From Aporrectodea caliginosa (Eukaryota > Annelida > Clitellata > Crassiclitellata > Lumbricidae), in assembly GCA_020284085.1 (NCBI GenBank), contig JACEVL010000517.1, positions 966,337-1,030,336 of the forward strand: a stretch of 64,000 nucleotides of DNA, written 5' to 3'. Shown here one piece after another: positions 1-11,250 of this stretch; position 1 is the first letter of the stretch, and every line of letters starts with the position of its first letter. A program made the position numbers and the translations under genes. The notes beneath the pieces are model-generated. The model worked only from the letters and a program-made list of their open reading frames with translations. It had not been told where the DNA came from and did no database searches.

Positions 1-3000
1 AAAAAAGCAGGCCTCTGGAGATTTGGGAAGACTCAGATGGATATATAGCTCTCGAACTCGCAATTCGTTGGAGCCAACCAAAAATGGTTCACCTCTTGCT
101 CAATGTAGGCCAATGCGCATATTCAGAGGACCATCTTAGAAGAGGATTTAATCAATTGATTTCAGTAATCCGATACCACAACACTAAACGCATCATTAGC
201 AAAAAACGCGAAAGCTAAAAGTTACGATGAGCACTTATGCGAAAACGTCATAGAAATCGCTCCAATTCTTATTAACTCAAGGAAATTTAATGTAAACCAC
301 AGGACAAATTAGGGAAAACTCTCCTTCACGATGTGATGTCTTTCAAAAATTCAATTTATATTTTGCCGCCCACGAAGATTCCAATAAACTATTTGATACA
401 GATGCTAATAGAGAAAGGCGCAGCCTTCAACATGAAGAATTCTGATGGCGAAACGCCTTTGATGGCTGCTTCCAAGAAAGGTTGCTGTGAAGCCATTAAG
501 ATTCTGCTTGAATGGGAGCACAAATCCTTAAAGAAACTCGACATTGATGCAAGAGACCGATTAGGAGCAACTGCTTTGATTAAAGCAGCCGAAAAGAATC
601 ATGTCTCAGTGATGCAACTGCTGCTAAATCATAAAGCTTCCGTGAATTTGCACGACTATTACGGATTTACTGCTTTGTACGCTGCAATCTATGAACCAAA
701 TATGAACTGGTTTGATTTGCATTTCTTCTGCAAAGGGCAGAACATTCTTAAGCGAATATTTTACGGAGTTTTTTCTCTTCAGATTAGCAGCAAAAGAGAA
801 ACTTACCTGGGGAAAAGAAGCCGTGGATCCATATACAGTTTTTGGCCTATTAGACAATTATGTTGAATATAACAAGGAAGCCACTCGACTAAAAGAAAAA
901 GTAGTTAAATTGCTGCTGGATGATGATGAAACTAGTGTCAATGCCATTGACTTTAGATGAAATACTCCACTTGATTTGACTGTGAAGTCTTCTCAGCTAA
1001 TTAATTCGGCGATTTTGAAAGCACTTCAGAATGACGGCGCCAATCGTAACTTACTAGAACCAGAAGACGCAGCGCCAATCGAAGTGGCAAGGGTTGACGA
1101 AAGAGGTCGAAATCCACTTCATCGACTAATAGTCTCCATAAACTCAGACCATATGTACGCAAATAAAAATTTGACGCTTGCAAAAGAAACTCGGAACCAT
1201 AAAAGATTCGACTTAATGGTTTGTGGAATTCTTCTAAGACCAGAGATATTCATGGAATCGGCCAATGCAACAGATTACAAAGGAAGAACGCCACTTCACT
1301 ACTCTATCATGCAACCATGGCTCAGCAGCGAAAAAAAAACCGATCTAGTGAGGATATTATTAGAAATAGGTTCCAACGTGAACGCAGCTGACATTTACGG
1401 CAAAACCCCTTTACATTACGCAGAAATGATCGATCAATATGAGCTACTCGTCCAAAAATGGAGCCAAGGAAAACATAAAGGACAAACACGGAAATACACC
1501 TAGAGATCTTAAGCAGCTACGAGAATCGGTGACTATCAATGAAGACAGCGCAAAGAAATTGCCAATCGGAAATAAGAAGCTTTATTATGACAGAAAAATC
1601 GCACAGGTAGAGCTACTCAACACAAATCATGTGACAGAATTATCGAAGCTAAAACTGGCTGAAACGATTCGAATTTGTTCCAAATCACTTCGCCCTCAAG
1701 AATCGTCAAAAGAAGCAATTTGGAAGATATGGACCCAAAACGAATTTATTCGCCTCAACAGACGCCTAAGCCAGCTTAAACCATTAATACATCAATTTAT
1801 TGAGCGATTGGCGGATGGTATAAAGAAAAAGGACTGGCGATTTGAGTGCCGGCCGATGTTAGTTGGAAGCGCCGAAGAAGGAACACAAGCCGTCATTTCA
1901 GCTGACTTTGACTTTAATCTAAAACTGATTAAATTCAGCCAACTTTGTGACCCGTTTCCACATCCACTGGGTCCGAAAGGATACTTTCAACTGAGACGAA
2001 AGACGAATGAGGATACAGTGAGTCGGAGTGACGAGAAGTTTGACAGCTTCTTCAACTTAGATAATGTTTTGCTGACTAATGAAGTCAATTCAAGATTCAA
2101 GATTATTCTAAGAGATGTCTTAAGTGATCCCGCTCTCTGGCAAGTCGAGCATCGTTTCGATTGGAATGTAGATGACATATACAGAAGTGAATATGAAAAT
2201 CTAGATGGTCTGTATAAGACCTTACGACTACGAATGACTGATCCCATTGAGGATGGAGACGGTGGCTTTCATTTTGTCAACATATCAATTGACATCGTTG
2301 CCAGTGTTCACGTGGAAGGTTGGTGGTCAGAAGAGCCGATTCCAGGTGGCATAAGCCCAACTGTAAAAGCAAACGGTTCTACATTTGTCTTTAATTGGCC
2401 ACGTTTTGATCCCTCCGATCCACATGGTACTCGTTTTATCTTTTCCGAAACATTTGCCAGAATTTCATTTGCAGCAGTAGAAAGTCGAATCATAAAAGAA
2501 AGCTCGCCTTTAATGAAGGCAGCATACATAGTTTGCAAGATGATACTTTATTCTCAATTTCGGATTACTTATCAATTGAAGACTTGTCTTCTCTTTTTAA
2601 TGGAGGCTGTTAATGCCACAGATCGAAATAAAACAAGAAACGAAGACAAACTTACGCTAGAGCAACTCGCCTTCTGTGTCGACAGGATCGTGTTTTGCTA
2701 CTTGGAGTTTCCTCGACATGACGTTTATCCCTGTTACTTCATGACCTCATTCAGACAGCGAGTAGTAAAACTGGATGTTGACCATAAATATTGGCAGTTG
2801 GGGGAGGAGGATGAGTCTTACGTTTCTTCGGAGGCTCTGATTTCTTTCAGTTACTGTGCGACCTATGATTTTTACCTTGACATATGTCCAGATGGCGCTA
2901 CAATAGTTAAACCTGTAGTCCAAAAAAAACTCACATCTCTGACATAAGTCTTCATCCGAATGGTGACCTAACATGGGAACAGTTTGATCGGAAAGAATTC

Positions 3001-3033
3001 ATTAGAAGGATAACTTCGCGTAGTTTCCACTAA
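1..3033 (+). pseudogene. Ankyrin-repeat / Mab-21 (cGAS-like) gene, copy 1, 5'-truncated by the window and broken
   Basis: The sequence aligns from its first bases with the middle of copy 2 (about 15680 onward) and runs to the same C-terminus. In order it encodes late ankyrin repeats, a linker and a Mab-21/cGAS-like nucleotidyltransferase. Seen lesions against copy 2: a frame change near 170-200; a 1-base loss near 302 that brings in a TAG at 310; an insertion of about 35 bases with a frame change near 740; TGA at 958 where copy 2 has a Gly codon; a frame change near 1470; another near 2930; and a TAA at 3031 before the homologous end. No introns are visible. The breaks are concentrated in the ankyrin half. 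Draft-assembly indels are possible, but the 3-kb GTPase exon in the same window is uninterrupted, which favours real decay. Confidence 0.85.
1439..2947 (+). CDS. Open Mab-21/cGAS-like nucleotidyltransferase block of copy 1
   Basis: This frame stays open for about 500 codons and holds the whole catalytic part of copy 1. Seen: a GS motif (GSAEEGT) at about 1865, DFDF at about 1905 and a third acidic residue in SIDIV at about 2290. This is the GS, [D/E]x[D/E]...D arrangement of Mab-21/cGAS nucleotidyltransferases. After the third Asp comes a Trp-rich stretch (EGWW), matching the VDITLALE...WP region of cGAS. The C-lobe has AAYIVCKMIL, YQLKTCLLF and a late CYFM segment, matching the SYHLKT and LENYF landmarks of the family. 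Family members make cyclic dinucleotide-type signals on sensing nucleic acid, or are inactive. Whether this block is expressed is unknown: its own start codon lies in unrelated frame and no promoter is evident. Call of domain is firm; call of a functional gene is not. Confidence 0.7.
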   Translation: MSYSSKNGAKENIKDKHGNTPRDLKQLRESVTINEDSAKKLPIGNKKLYYDRKIAQVELLNTNHVTELSKLKLAETIRICSKSLRPQESSKEAIWKIWTQNEFIRLNRRLSQLKPLIHQFIERLADGIKKKDWRFECRPMLVGSAEEGTQAVISADFDFNLKLIKFSQLCDPFPHPLGPKGYFQLRRKTNEDTVSRSDEKFDSFFNLDNVLLTNEVNSRFKIILRDVLSDPALWQVEHRFDWNVDDIYRSEYENLDGLYKTLRLRMTDPIEDGDGGFHFVNISIDIVASVHVEGWWSEEPIPGGISPTVKANGSTFVFNWPRFDPSDPHGTRFIFSETFARISFAAVESRIIKESSPLMKAAYIVCKMILYSQFRITYQLKTCLLFLMEAVNATDRNKTRNEDKLTLEQLAFCVDRIVFCYLEFPRHDVYPCYFMTSFRQRVVKLDVDHKYWQLGEEDESYVSSEALISFSYCATYDFYLDICPDGATIVKPVVQKKLTSLT

Positions 3034-3259
3034 TTAATGGAATTCTATATTATAGTGTAATTCAATAGAGTGCGACTTCATTTGGTATGCCCTCATTTCA
3101 ATGTTTAGAAGTGTACACGCGACCATCTTACAGGGCTGAGAAAATTCACGAGAAGGACTTCCATAGTTCTCTAAACATTAAACGCCTCGGTGAAGACATG
3201 AAACTATCTCCACCTTAAAAAACGAGCCCATTATAACCAAGCGGTTACCGTGCCCCGCG

Positions 3260-3553
3260 TGTTAATGTGATAATAAATATAAAAAATAATAATATTTATT
3301 CTTTAATGAAACGCTTGACAAACGCACTGCGCTGTACATGTACATGTTATGGCGATTAAACAATTCACAAGAACACAAATTTCAGAAGACATAAATCAAC
3401 AAAGTTGCAGCCATGCAAGGCGAAAGCTGATTGTACTTTTGCTGCCACCTAGGGAATGTGGGCATGAGCTAAACCCAGGGAGCCTTACGGGAATCAAACC
3501 GGGTCCGTGAAAACTTCAGGCAAGAGTGTTATCCACTATACTATCCTCCCTCC
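3260..3553 (-). repeat. tRNA-derived SINE inserted in the 3' flank of copy 1
   Basis: Read on the minus strand the head is tRNA-like: a box-A-like TAGTATAGTGG and a box-B-like GGTTTGATTCC (about 3490-3540). An A/T-rich tail lies at 3270-3300. Copy 2 lacks this segment: its flank reads straight from CCCCGCG to GATTTCAGTGCAAAA (18862-18897). The SINE therefore went in after the copies separated. Confidence 0.7.
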
Positions 3554-4190
3554 CATTTCAGTACAAAAGTGATGAATATGGAATGGATATGTTTTGTCAG
3601 TATTGTGCTTTTGGTGTGGTATCTGTGCTTAGCTTGACTTCTTTTCTGACAACTTCTTGACAAATGTTATGAGCAGTCGGTATAAGTATGGCCCACCTAC
3701 TTCTATTCATAAATTCACATAGCGCCGCGTCAAAGAAACTAATAAGAGGCACTCGCTGTTTAGGCTTGTCTAAATTGCGTTATATAATACAGAATACAGA
3801 AAGCTGAGGTAATCGATAGATTCTGAAGCGGTTCCCTGTGAATGCCTGTTGTTAAGGAAATCCGTTGTGCTATAAACCCATCCATGACTATAACAGCGAG
3901 AGAGTGTGACCATCAGCCACTTGCATAGCTTTCGGACTGTGGTGACATATTTAGTGTAATTGATATACATAATGCTGGACGAAACATGAGTGTTTCTAGT
4001 TAGTTAGTTTTAATGAAGTTGCCTTTCCTCGAGTATTTCCGCTTGTTTAAAGTTTTAATTAGAGTATGTTCAAACGCAGATGATATTCTAAGCAAAAATC
4101 TTTGTTATTTGCCTCAGAAAAAGCAAGAGGTTATATATACGCGGGCTTATAAGTTTTAATGAAGTTACCTGACCATGATATTTTCTTGTA
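3554..4190 (+). repeat. Duplicated 3' flank of the ankyrin/Mab-21 gene (partner at about 18885-19620)
   Basis: Several blocks match the flank of copy 2, for example ATTCTGAAGCG...TGTGAATGCCT at 3820 and 19150, and GATGA.ATTC.TAGCAAA near 4080 and 19520. The match ends around GTTTTAATGAAGTTACC. This marks one edge of the tandem duplication unit. A short (GA) run here corresponds to the expanded (GA)n of copy 2. Confidence 0.65.
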
Positions 4191-5584
4191 CTCTTCAGTC
4201 TTAGTTATTTTTCATTCCACATAAAAGTTTTTATTGTACAAATCGTAGTAGCCAAAACAAAACTATGACGCTTGCATGGGCCAAAGTTTGTGCGCAAATG
4301 CATGCAAACACAAACGCCAACATGCATCAGTGTTTAGAAACTGATCACAGTTTATAGCCTGAATCTTTTGGGTTGTGATAAGATTTTGATTTTGGTAAGA
4401 TAGAATATGTTGAATTTGTGTAAGTTAGAATCTATGGGATTTTTCGTAACGTACAGCTCTGGAGCCAAAAAGTGGCATCAACCTCGTCATACAACTGGAA
4501 CTACCAGATGACACATGTCTTAAGAGATCCGCTGGAAGATTCTCTCAGTACTAATATGCAATCTCGGGCTAGCATGGTCCATACACGGGGGAACTTAATT
4601 GGTGTGGTAGCCATTCAAACGGGCACCTGTAGTGCAGGACTTCACCCGATCAATTCACTAAAAAATGAGCGGGGGTCGAGGCCATACGGTTTCTATGATT
4701 TGAATCTAGGTCCGTGCATGGGGACCTTAAAATAATGGCGTGGCACCCATTCAAATCAGCAGTGGTGGTGAAGAACCTTACGGTACCCGATAAATTAATT
4801 GAAATATCCGTGTCACCGCATATTGGGTCATTATGCGTGGACGATAGGAGTCCGCGAATCAACGCACAGTTGCGAGACAATGATTAAAATTTGAGGGATG
4901 AGAGATTTAACTATCGACTTCCTACAGAGATCGTATGGCTAATTACAGTCTCTAACAGACTTGGATGGCAGTTTAACTTCGTCTGTGTAGAACAGGATGC
5001 TGCCCCTAACAAATTAACGACATGCTATTATTATGACAAACTGTGCATAACTGTGCCATAAAGTTCGAACTTATTATTCCGAGAGAAATGAACAGTTTAC
5101 TATTATATAGAAGAAGCAACATTTTTAAACAGTTAATTACCTCATTCTAAATACAGAAGAACGGTTACTGATCGAGAGAGACGTAATGGTTAGTTGCCTG
5201 CTGATGAACAGATCGTCCCAGTTGATCCCACTTCAATTAACTGTAGGGAAGTCTTGGAGTGCTTTTCCTCACAAGCAGCTGCGAAAAGTTCAATTGAGAT
5301 GTGTGGACTATGATAAGGACGAGCATCCGTTTGTCAGAACATAATTTATATAGAATGCGTTCTTGCTTAGGTCAATCAGTGTAAACACTACTATCTATAA
5401 TTCTATGTCTGTGCAAGTACGGATGTTGTGATGATGATAATGATGAGATTTTGTCGCGTTAGACGAGTCCTATTTGCAGTTCTTCCTTGTTGACAGATTC
5501 AGAGACAAAGATGCTAATTAAGGATTCGTTTCATTTGGAGGCTTTTGTTGCTGTTCTCGTTGTTTCACACGATGATCTTTTGTC
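4191..5584. other. No gene recognised
   Basis: About 1.4 kb of AT-rich sequence with stops in all frames. The small open frames at 4472-4880 have no recognisable domain. Confidence 0.5.
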
Positions 5585-5823
5585 TTCTTCTTCTTCTTTC
5601 TTCTTCTTTCTTCTTCTTCTTTCTTCTTCTTCTTCTTCTTCTTCTTTCTTCTTCTTCTTCTTCTTCTTCTTCTTCTTCTTCTTCTTCTTCTTCTTCTTCT
5701 TCTTCTTCTTCTTCTTCTTCTTCTTCTTCTTCTTCTTCTTCTTCTTCTTCTTCTTCTTCTTCTTCTTCTTCTTCTTCTTCTTCTTCTTCTTCTTCTCTTC
5801 TTCTTTCTTCTTCTTCTTCTTTC
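5585..5823. repeat. (TTC)n/(GAA)n microsatellite, about 240 bp
   Basis: Nearly pure TTC triplets with a few CTTTC interruptions at both ends. All three frames read as poly-Ser, poly-Phe or poly-Leu, and the other strand as poly-Lys/Glu, so open frames here are not genes. Confidence 0.95.
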
Positions 5824-6154
5824 TGTTCTTTGTCGTCTGATTCACTGAAGTGGAATTACGTGTATTGCGTTTGAACGGAGAAACTAATCAACGAGAAAAA
5901 AATGTTCAGAGAAATCTTAATCTGCTGATCTTCAGTTATTCAACTTCAGTTATCGGTTTACAGGTTTACATCAAAAGAGTGGCGGTAACGGAGTATACGT
6001 AGGATTGCAACATTTTGTCTGATGTTTAGCTATATAATTTCAGACAATGAAGATAGGGGAGCAGGAAGGGAAGGAGGAGGAAGAAAAATACGTGTAGGTT
6101 GAAGTGGCGCTATATAATTTCAGACAATAGTAATTATGGTATTGACAGTGATAG

Positions 6155-6455
6155 GCCTAATTATAGTCAGCACAGGCACTTAAATAATCTGGATCCCACG
6201 ACTTCACTTTTATGGACGCTGTAAAAATATCGAGATTACTATAGCTGATGTGCAATTATTTGCACAAGTTTCCGGGTCTATAGGCTATAGATTCCTTGTT
6301 CCAATAATTGGCATATGTTATCATCCTATAAATTATTTATGTTTATGTTGCCATTCAGTGTAGGAGCCCTCAATGGAGTGCATAGGCGCCTGTAAATGAG
6401 CTGGTTCCCACGACTTCACTCTTTGGACGCTGTACAAATCTCACGACTACGATAG
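6155..6455. repeat. Two direct repeats of about 70 bp upstream of a LINE
   Basis: The segments at 6170-6235 and 6385-6450 share the core CCCACGACTTCACT followed by TGGACGCTGTA. They may be 5' UTR units of the LINE that starts at 6668 or an older repeat. A related segment lies beyond the LINE at about 12222-12290. A second direct repeat (TATATAATTTCAGACAAT) is at 6034 and 6113. Confidence 0.5.
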
Positions 6456-6667
6456 GAATTCCATAACAATTTTCCGTTGCTTCGCACAACGTTGAAAAAC
6501 ACGTAATCACAACAACCGCAGCTATTCGAAAACGGACAATTGATGGCTAATGTATAGGCATAATCTACCGATTTTTGACTGCATATGTAAGTAATTTAAT
6601 CCGTATATCTGTTATAGTTAGAGGTTAGTAACTATAATAGTAATAGCGCTGGCATTATGGAAAAAAA

Positions 6668-8709
6668 ATGGCGACTAGTCAGTCGCTGGTAGTCAGTGAT
6701 TTACTTTGTTTTCTAAACAGTAGATTTCATAAAGTGGCCAGAACCGATTTAGCTGCAATTCTTGGAAACTTTTACTCGTTAGATGAGATTTTAGCGGCGA
6801 AGAAGCTGATTTTTGACTTTGCTGTGTCCTTGAATGCGTCGTATGTGCCGAAATACACAGACCGTAAAGGTGAGCATCGTCTTCGCTCAAATGTGGAGGA
6901 CATTCTGACCCTTTTTACGCTTCTTGATGTTAACAAGGCAAAGCTTCCACAATTTGTCGCAGTTGATCCAGATCGCTTGCCGTCCTCGGGGCATGGTGGT
7001 GATGTCTTGAAGCTGACGGCCCTTGTCTTTGAGCTCCGTGACCAGGTAGCCGCCCTTTCGAAGAAGTTCGACGAACAGAAGGTTAACGGTTCTTATGCGT
7101 CTGTGACCTCTGTTGAATCCGTGTCATGTGCCTTACCTGTCACGAAAGATGTAGCTCCTTTGTTGCCGGGAGGTTTTGGTGCTTCTGTTGGGGATATGTC
7201 TGTTGAATCTTCCTTCCCAGTGGCCGGGCGTAGCTGGGCGGGAGTTGCTTCACGACCAGCTTCCTCTGAGAGTTCTGCGATTCAACAGCGTGTTCATCCT
7301 CTTCGAGGCCTTCTGACCGTGAAACGTGGCAAGCGACCGGCAAACGGGAAGATTAAAGTAGTTCCACGGGCTCTTACTTGTTTTGTCGGCCGTCTGGAAC
7401 GTTCGACCACGGAGCAAGAGTTGATGGACTACCTGAATGAAGTTGGGATTCGGGATGTCACATGTCGGAAACTTGAAGCAAAGGATGGTCGTATTTTCAA
7501 ATCTGCTGCATTCAGAGTCTCATGCAGCGAAGAATATCGTGATCTGTTCTACGATGAGGCCAACTGGCCTGAAGGTGCTGATTTGAGAGACTGGGTTTTT
7601 ACAGCAACAATGGATCCACCAAGTAACTGCTCTTACATTGATATTTGTATCAATGTAGTATCTTATAATTTAAGAGGTTTTAATTCTGGACGTTGTCTTT
7701 TAACTGATTTATGTAATGATCCGAACACTTTTATCATTGCTGTACAAGAACACTGGCTGACTCCTAAGAACCTGCATCTTCTTAATGATATTCACCCAGA
7801 TTTTTTAGCATATGGTGTTTCTGCCATGGCCAACAGGCTTAGTACCGGTATTTATGTTGGTAGACCTTTTGGTGGCGTGGCCTTCTTGTGGCGTAAAGAT
7901 ATTCGTGATAGGGTCCGAATTATTGGTAGCGATTTGGATAGTCGTGTTCTTGGTATGTCATTGCAAATTGATGAGATTCATAGTATTAAATTGTTTAATG
8001 TTTATTTTCCATGTTTTGAATCCAGTGCTGAATATACTAATGATTTATCTCGTTGCCTTGGCTATATTGAAAGCGTTGCTAATCCTGGGGATGATATTAT
8101 CATTGCTGGTGACATGAATTTTGTTTGTAATGATAGCCACATTGGCTTCAATGTTTGTCATAATGTTTTTCAAAGTTACACCTTATCCCATTGCGATGAT
8201 TTGTGCAGTTCTGTTGACAGAGTTACATATTTTAATAGTAGTCTTAATCAGTCGTCGTTTATTGACCATTTCTTTGTAACGAGTTCTTTACGTCCCGCTG
8301 TGCAGGACATTTCCATTGTTGACTCTGGTGCTAACCTTAGTGACCATAGGCCTCTTGTGGGTAGTTTCCTTTTTAAGAGTCTGTCTACCAAGGGTCTTTC
8401 TTCTGAGTTAGTTGGTCATTGTGAAGGTTTGGGTCGCGTAAGTAATGCTCCAATATCTTGGTCATGGAGATGGGACAAGTCTGACTTGTCAAAGTACTAC
8501 ATGGCCACAAAACAGAAGCTGGAGGTAATTAACCTTCCCTTATGTTTTGAATGTTCAAAGTCCTGTGGCAATGAACATCATCGACAGGTTATCAGTAGTT
8601 ATTATGGTGCTATTGTTCATGCTCTCCATAGTGCGGCTGAACTTTCTGTCTTTAGAACTAAGTCGGGTTTGCTGAAACCCTTCTGGAATGATGAGCTTGA
8701 TCGTCTTAA
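6668..8709 (+). mobile_element. LINE (non-LTR retrotransposon) ORF, 5' part: ORF1-like region plus endonuclease
   Basis: The ATG at 6668 opens a frame that first encodes an ORF1-like region of about 320 residues, including an RRM-like stretch (TCFVGRLERSTTEQEL). It then passes without a stop into an apurinic-type (EEP) endonuclease: VVSYNLRGF at about 7660, AVQEHWL at about 7737, GDMNF at about 8109 and SDHRPLVG at about 8339. The two parts are in one frame here; many LINEs split them. A 10-bp perfect inverted repeat sits at the junction (7634-7657). The frame is interrupted at 8706 by a TTAA-flanked element and resumes at 9317. The LINE copies itself through target-primed reverse transcription. 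The clade is not assigned. Confidence 0.85.
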
Positions 8710-9320
8710 CCCTCAGAGGGTAACCTATAAAAAAATCACACATTGGATAACCTGGGGTGAATTTTTCACCCCTCACTATTTGAGGCATGTGATATAAAAT
8801 TAAACCATGTTCGATCAACAATGGTAATTGTACCAAGTTCAACATAAAACTGCAAAACTAGGAAACCTAACTAAAGTCAACTATCAGCACAATCATCGAG
8901 TCTACAGTCATCTACACACAACTCAAGTAACACTTTGTTGCATGCGTTCCACAGACAAAGTTGCTACACATATGACAGCGAATACTGGTTTTATTGTTCT
9001 TCTGGCGGCTGCATTTATGGCAACGACCTTTGCAACTGCTCAATGCTCATCTGCTGTGTGTCGCGTTTTGCTTTCTTGACCGGCTTTCCCTTTACATATT
9101 CCAGTGCTCTTTTCACATATGGCTGAAATGGCCACGGTATGACGTCAGTCACGTGACCATTCATCCAAAATAAGTAAGACAAAATATATGGAATTAAGCA
9201 AAAGTCATCTATGAACAGATACACAAAGGCGCAAGGCATAACTCCAAAGCTGTAAAAAATTCAGCGCAAATACTGACAGTGGGGTGAAAAATTCACCCCA
9301 GGTTAGCCTCTGAGGGTTAA
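8706..9320. mobile_element. Non-autonomous piggyBac-like element flanked by TTAA
   Basis: The 607-bp insert (8710-9316) is bounded by TTAA at 8706-8709 and 9317-9320. It has terminal inverted repeats starting CCCTCAGAGG and subterminal hairpins GGGGTGAATTTTTCACCCC (8754-8772) and its complement (9281-9299). Removing the insert and one TTAA joins the LINE frame exactly, with the endonuclease linker running on into the reverse transcriptase. TTAA duplication with CCC-starting ends is typical of piggyBac. No transposase is encoded. Confidence 0.85.
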
Positions 9321-11163
9321 AGCTGATTCTTGCTTCTGGCATAATGTTTGGTCAAGTGCTGGACGCCCTTCATCTGGGCATCTACATGCGATTAAAGCTA
9401 GGTGCAAACTGAAATATAAGGTTGCTGTCAGGGATGCTTGCATTCATTTTGAAAGTATGCATGACGATGCGATTGTGTCCAACTTCCTCAATAAAAGACC
9501 AGATGAGTTTTGGAAAGCTTGGCATAGGAAATTTAGAAAAAATATCAATTCGCCGATTAATTTTCCTGGATGCTGTTCTAACTTGGATGTTGCAAATAAA
9601 TTTGCTACTCAGTTTAGTAAGAACTTCCATATGTCTGACCAGAACGCAGAGGCTGTACATGACTTTGAAAAGGCACGTAATCATGCTCAGCGTACACAAC
9701 TCTTTTCTAATCCTGATGTTTCGGTGGAAGCAATAAGCAGCTGTGTTAAAGCCTTGCATACTGGGAAGGCTTGTGGTCCAGACGATCTATCGGCAGAGCA
9801 CTTGTTGTATGCCCATCCTAGCCTTATTGTTCATCTTAAGTTATTGTTTTCAAGCATATTTACCCATGGATTTGTACCTGACAGCTTTGGTGCTGGAATT
9901 ATAGTACCTTTAATTAAAGATAAAACTGGGAATCTGAATGATACTGAGAATTACAGACCCATTACGTTGATTCCTGTAATTTCTAAGCTCTTTGAATCTT
10001 TGCTGCTTAATATATGTCAAACGTATTTGCCGATTGATGACTTGCAGTTTGGCTTCAAGCCTGGGCTGGGTTGCACTGATGCTATTTTTGCCTTGAAGTC
10101 TTCCATTAACTATTTCAACTCTAGAGGTAGTTGTGTGTATGCTGCTGCGTTGGATCTCAGAAAAGCCTTTGATAGTGTGAATCATTATAAATTATTTAAG
10201 GAGTTACTTAATAACAATATACCTGTACCCATTGTTGACATTATTTGCAATTGGTATGGTAAGTTTTTTGTTACGGCTAGATGGAATGGTAGTTTTTCCT
10301 CTCAGTTTCATGTTGGCAGTGGTGTTAGACAGGGCAGCACTTTGTCCCCTGCACTATTTAATCTTTTGATGCATGTATTTGTTTTCAATTTGAGGCGCAC
10401 TGACATGGGTTGTCATATTAAGAATCACTTCTATGGTTGTTTTCTATATGCTGATGACATTATTTTACTTTCCCCTTCAGTAAATGGTCTCCAAGTTATG
10501 CTGAATGTTTGCTACAACACCAGCAGTGCCCTTTTGCTTAAGTTTAACTGTTCTAAATCTTACTGCATACAATTTGGTAAAGGGTGTTCCAAGTCAATTG
10601 ACATGATGTCTTTGGGTGATAACTCAATCTCCTGGGTTGATTCCCTTAAGTATTTGGGTGTACATTTTATGGGTGGCCGTAGAAATGTAATGTTTGACAT
10701 TGATCCTTTGAAGCGATCGTTCTACCGGGCATGTAATTGTATTGCATCTCATGCCTCCAATTTAGATTAAATTTTACATCTCCACTTACAAGAGACCTAC
10801 TCCTTGCCCCTTTTGACCTATGCTCTCCCTGCCTTGACTTTGTCAGCAAGACAATCTAATGAATTAAATGTATGCTGGAATTCTGTATATCGTCTTATAT
10901 TTGGGTTTAATAAATGGGAAAGTGTTAAAAGTTTCATTAATGGACTGGGTAGGCTGAATTTCACTTTCCTGGCGAAATTACGCCGTTTTAAACTGTATTT
11001 CCATTTAATCTATTCTGAAAATGTTGCCCTTTATAATCTGTTTTGGACATTCCTATTAGACAATTTCCATAATGATGATTGCCTTGCCTTGGTATTCATG
11101 AAGAAACATGATGCCATTACACAATTGTATAATAAGTTTGATGACTTGTGCACACAGAGCTGA
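9317..11163 (+). mobile_element. LINE ORF, 3' part: reverse transcriptase and C-terminal region
   Basis: Continuation of the frame from 8709. Reverse transcriptase landmarks in order: GKACGPDDLSAEHL (about 9765), NYRPITLIPVISKLFE (about 9950), LDLRKAFDSVNH (about 10152), GVRQGSTLSPALFN (about 10320) and the catalytic YADDIILL (about 10450). A TAA at 10768-10770 interrupts the same frame, which then runs on to 11163. So this copy is dead from one nonsense codon and two insertions, but otherwise well preserved, hence fairly young. Confidence 0.9.
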
Positions 11164-11250
11164 GCTTTTGTGGTCTATAATTGATGCTTTCTGGACTATA
11201 ATTAATGCTAGATGTTGCCTTTGTTTTTCTCATTTTTGTATCGTTTAGTT

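Noticed and set aside
333..1503. Reading copy 1 as an intron-containing gene
   Set aside because: The breaks are single-base or short indels without splice signals, and copy 2 is continuous at those points.
3477..3553. A true tRNA gene
   Set aside because: Only the promoter boxes are tRNA-like; the stems are not convincing and an A/T-rich SINE tail follows.
4472..4880. Small opposing open frames
   Set aside because: Short, overlapping on opposite strands and without domain features.
5487..5874. Poly-Phe, poly-Ser and poly-Lys open frames
   Set aside because: Translation of the (TTC)n tract.
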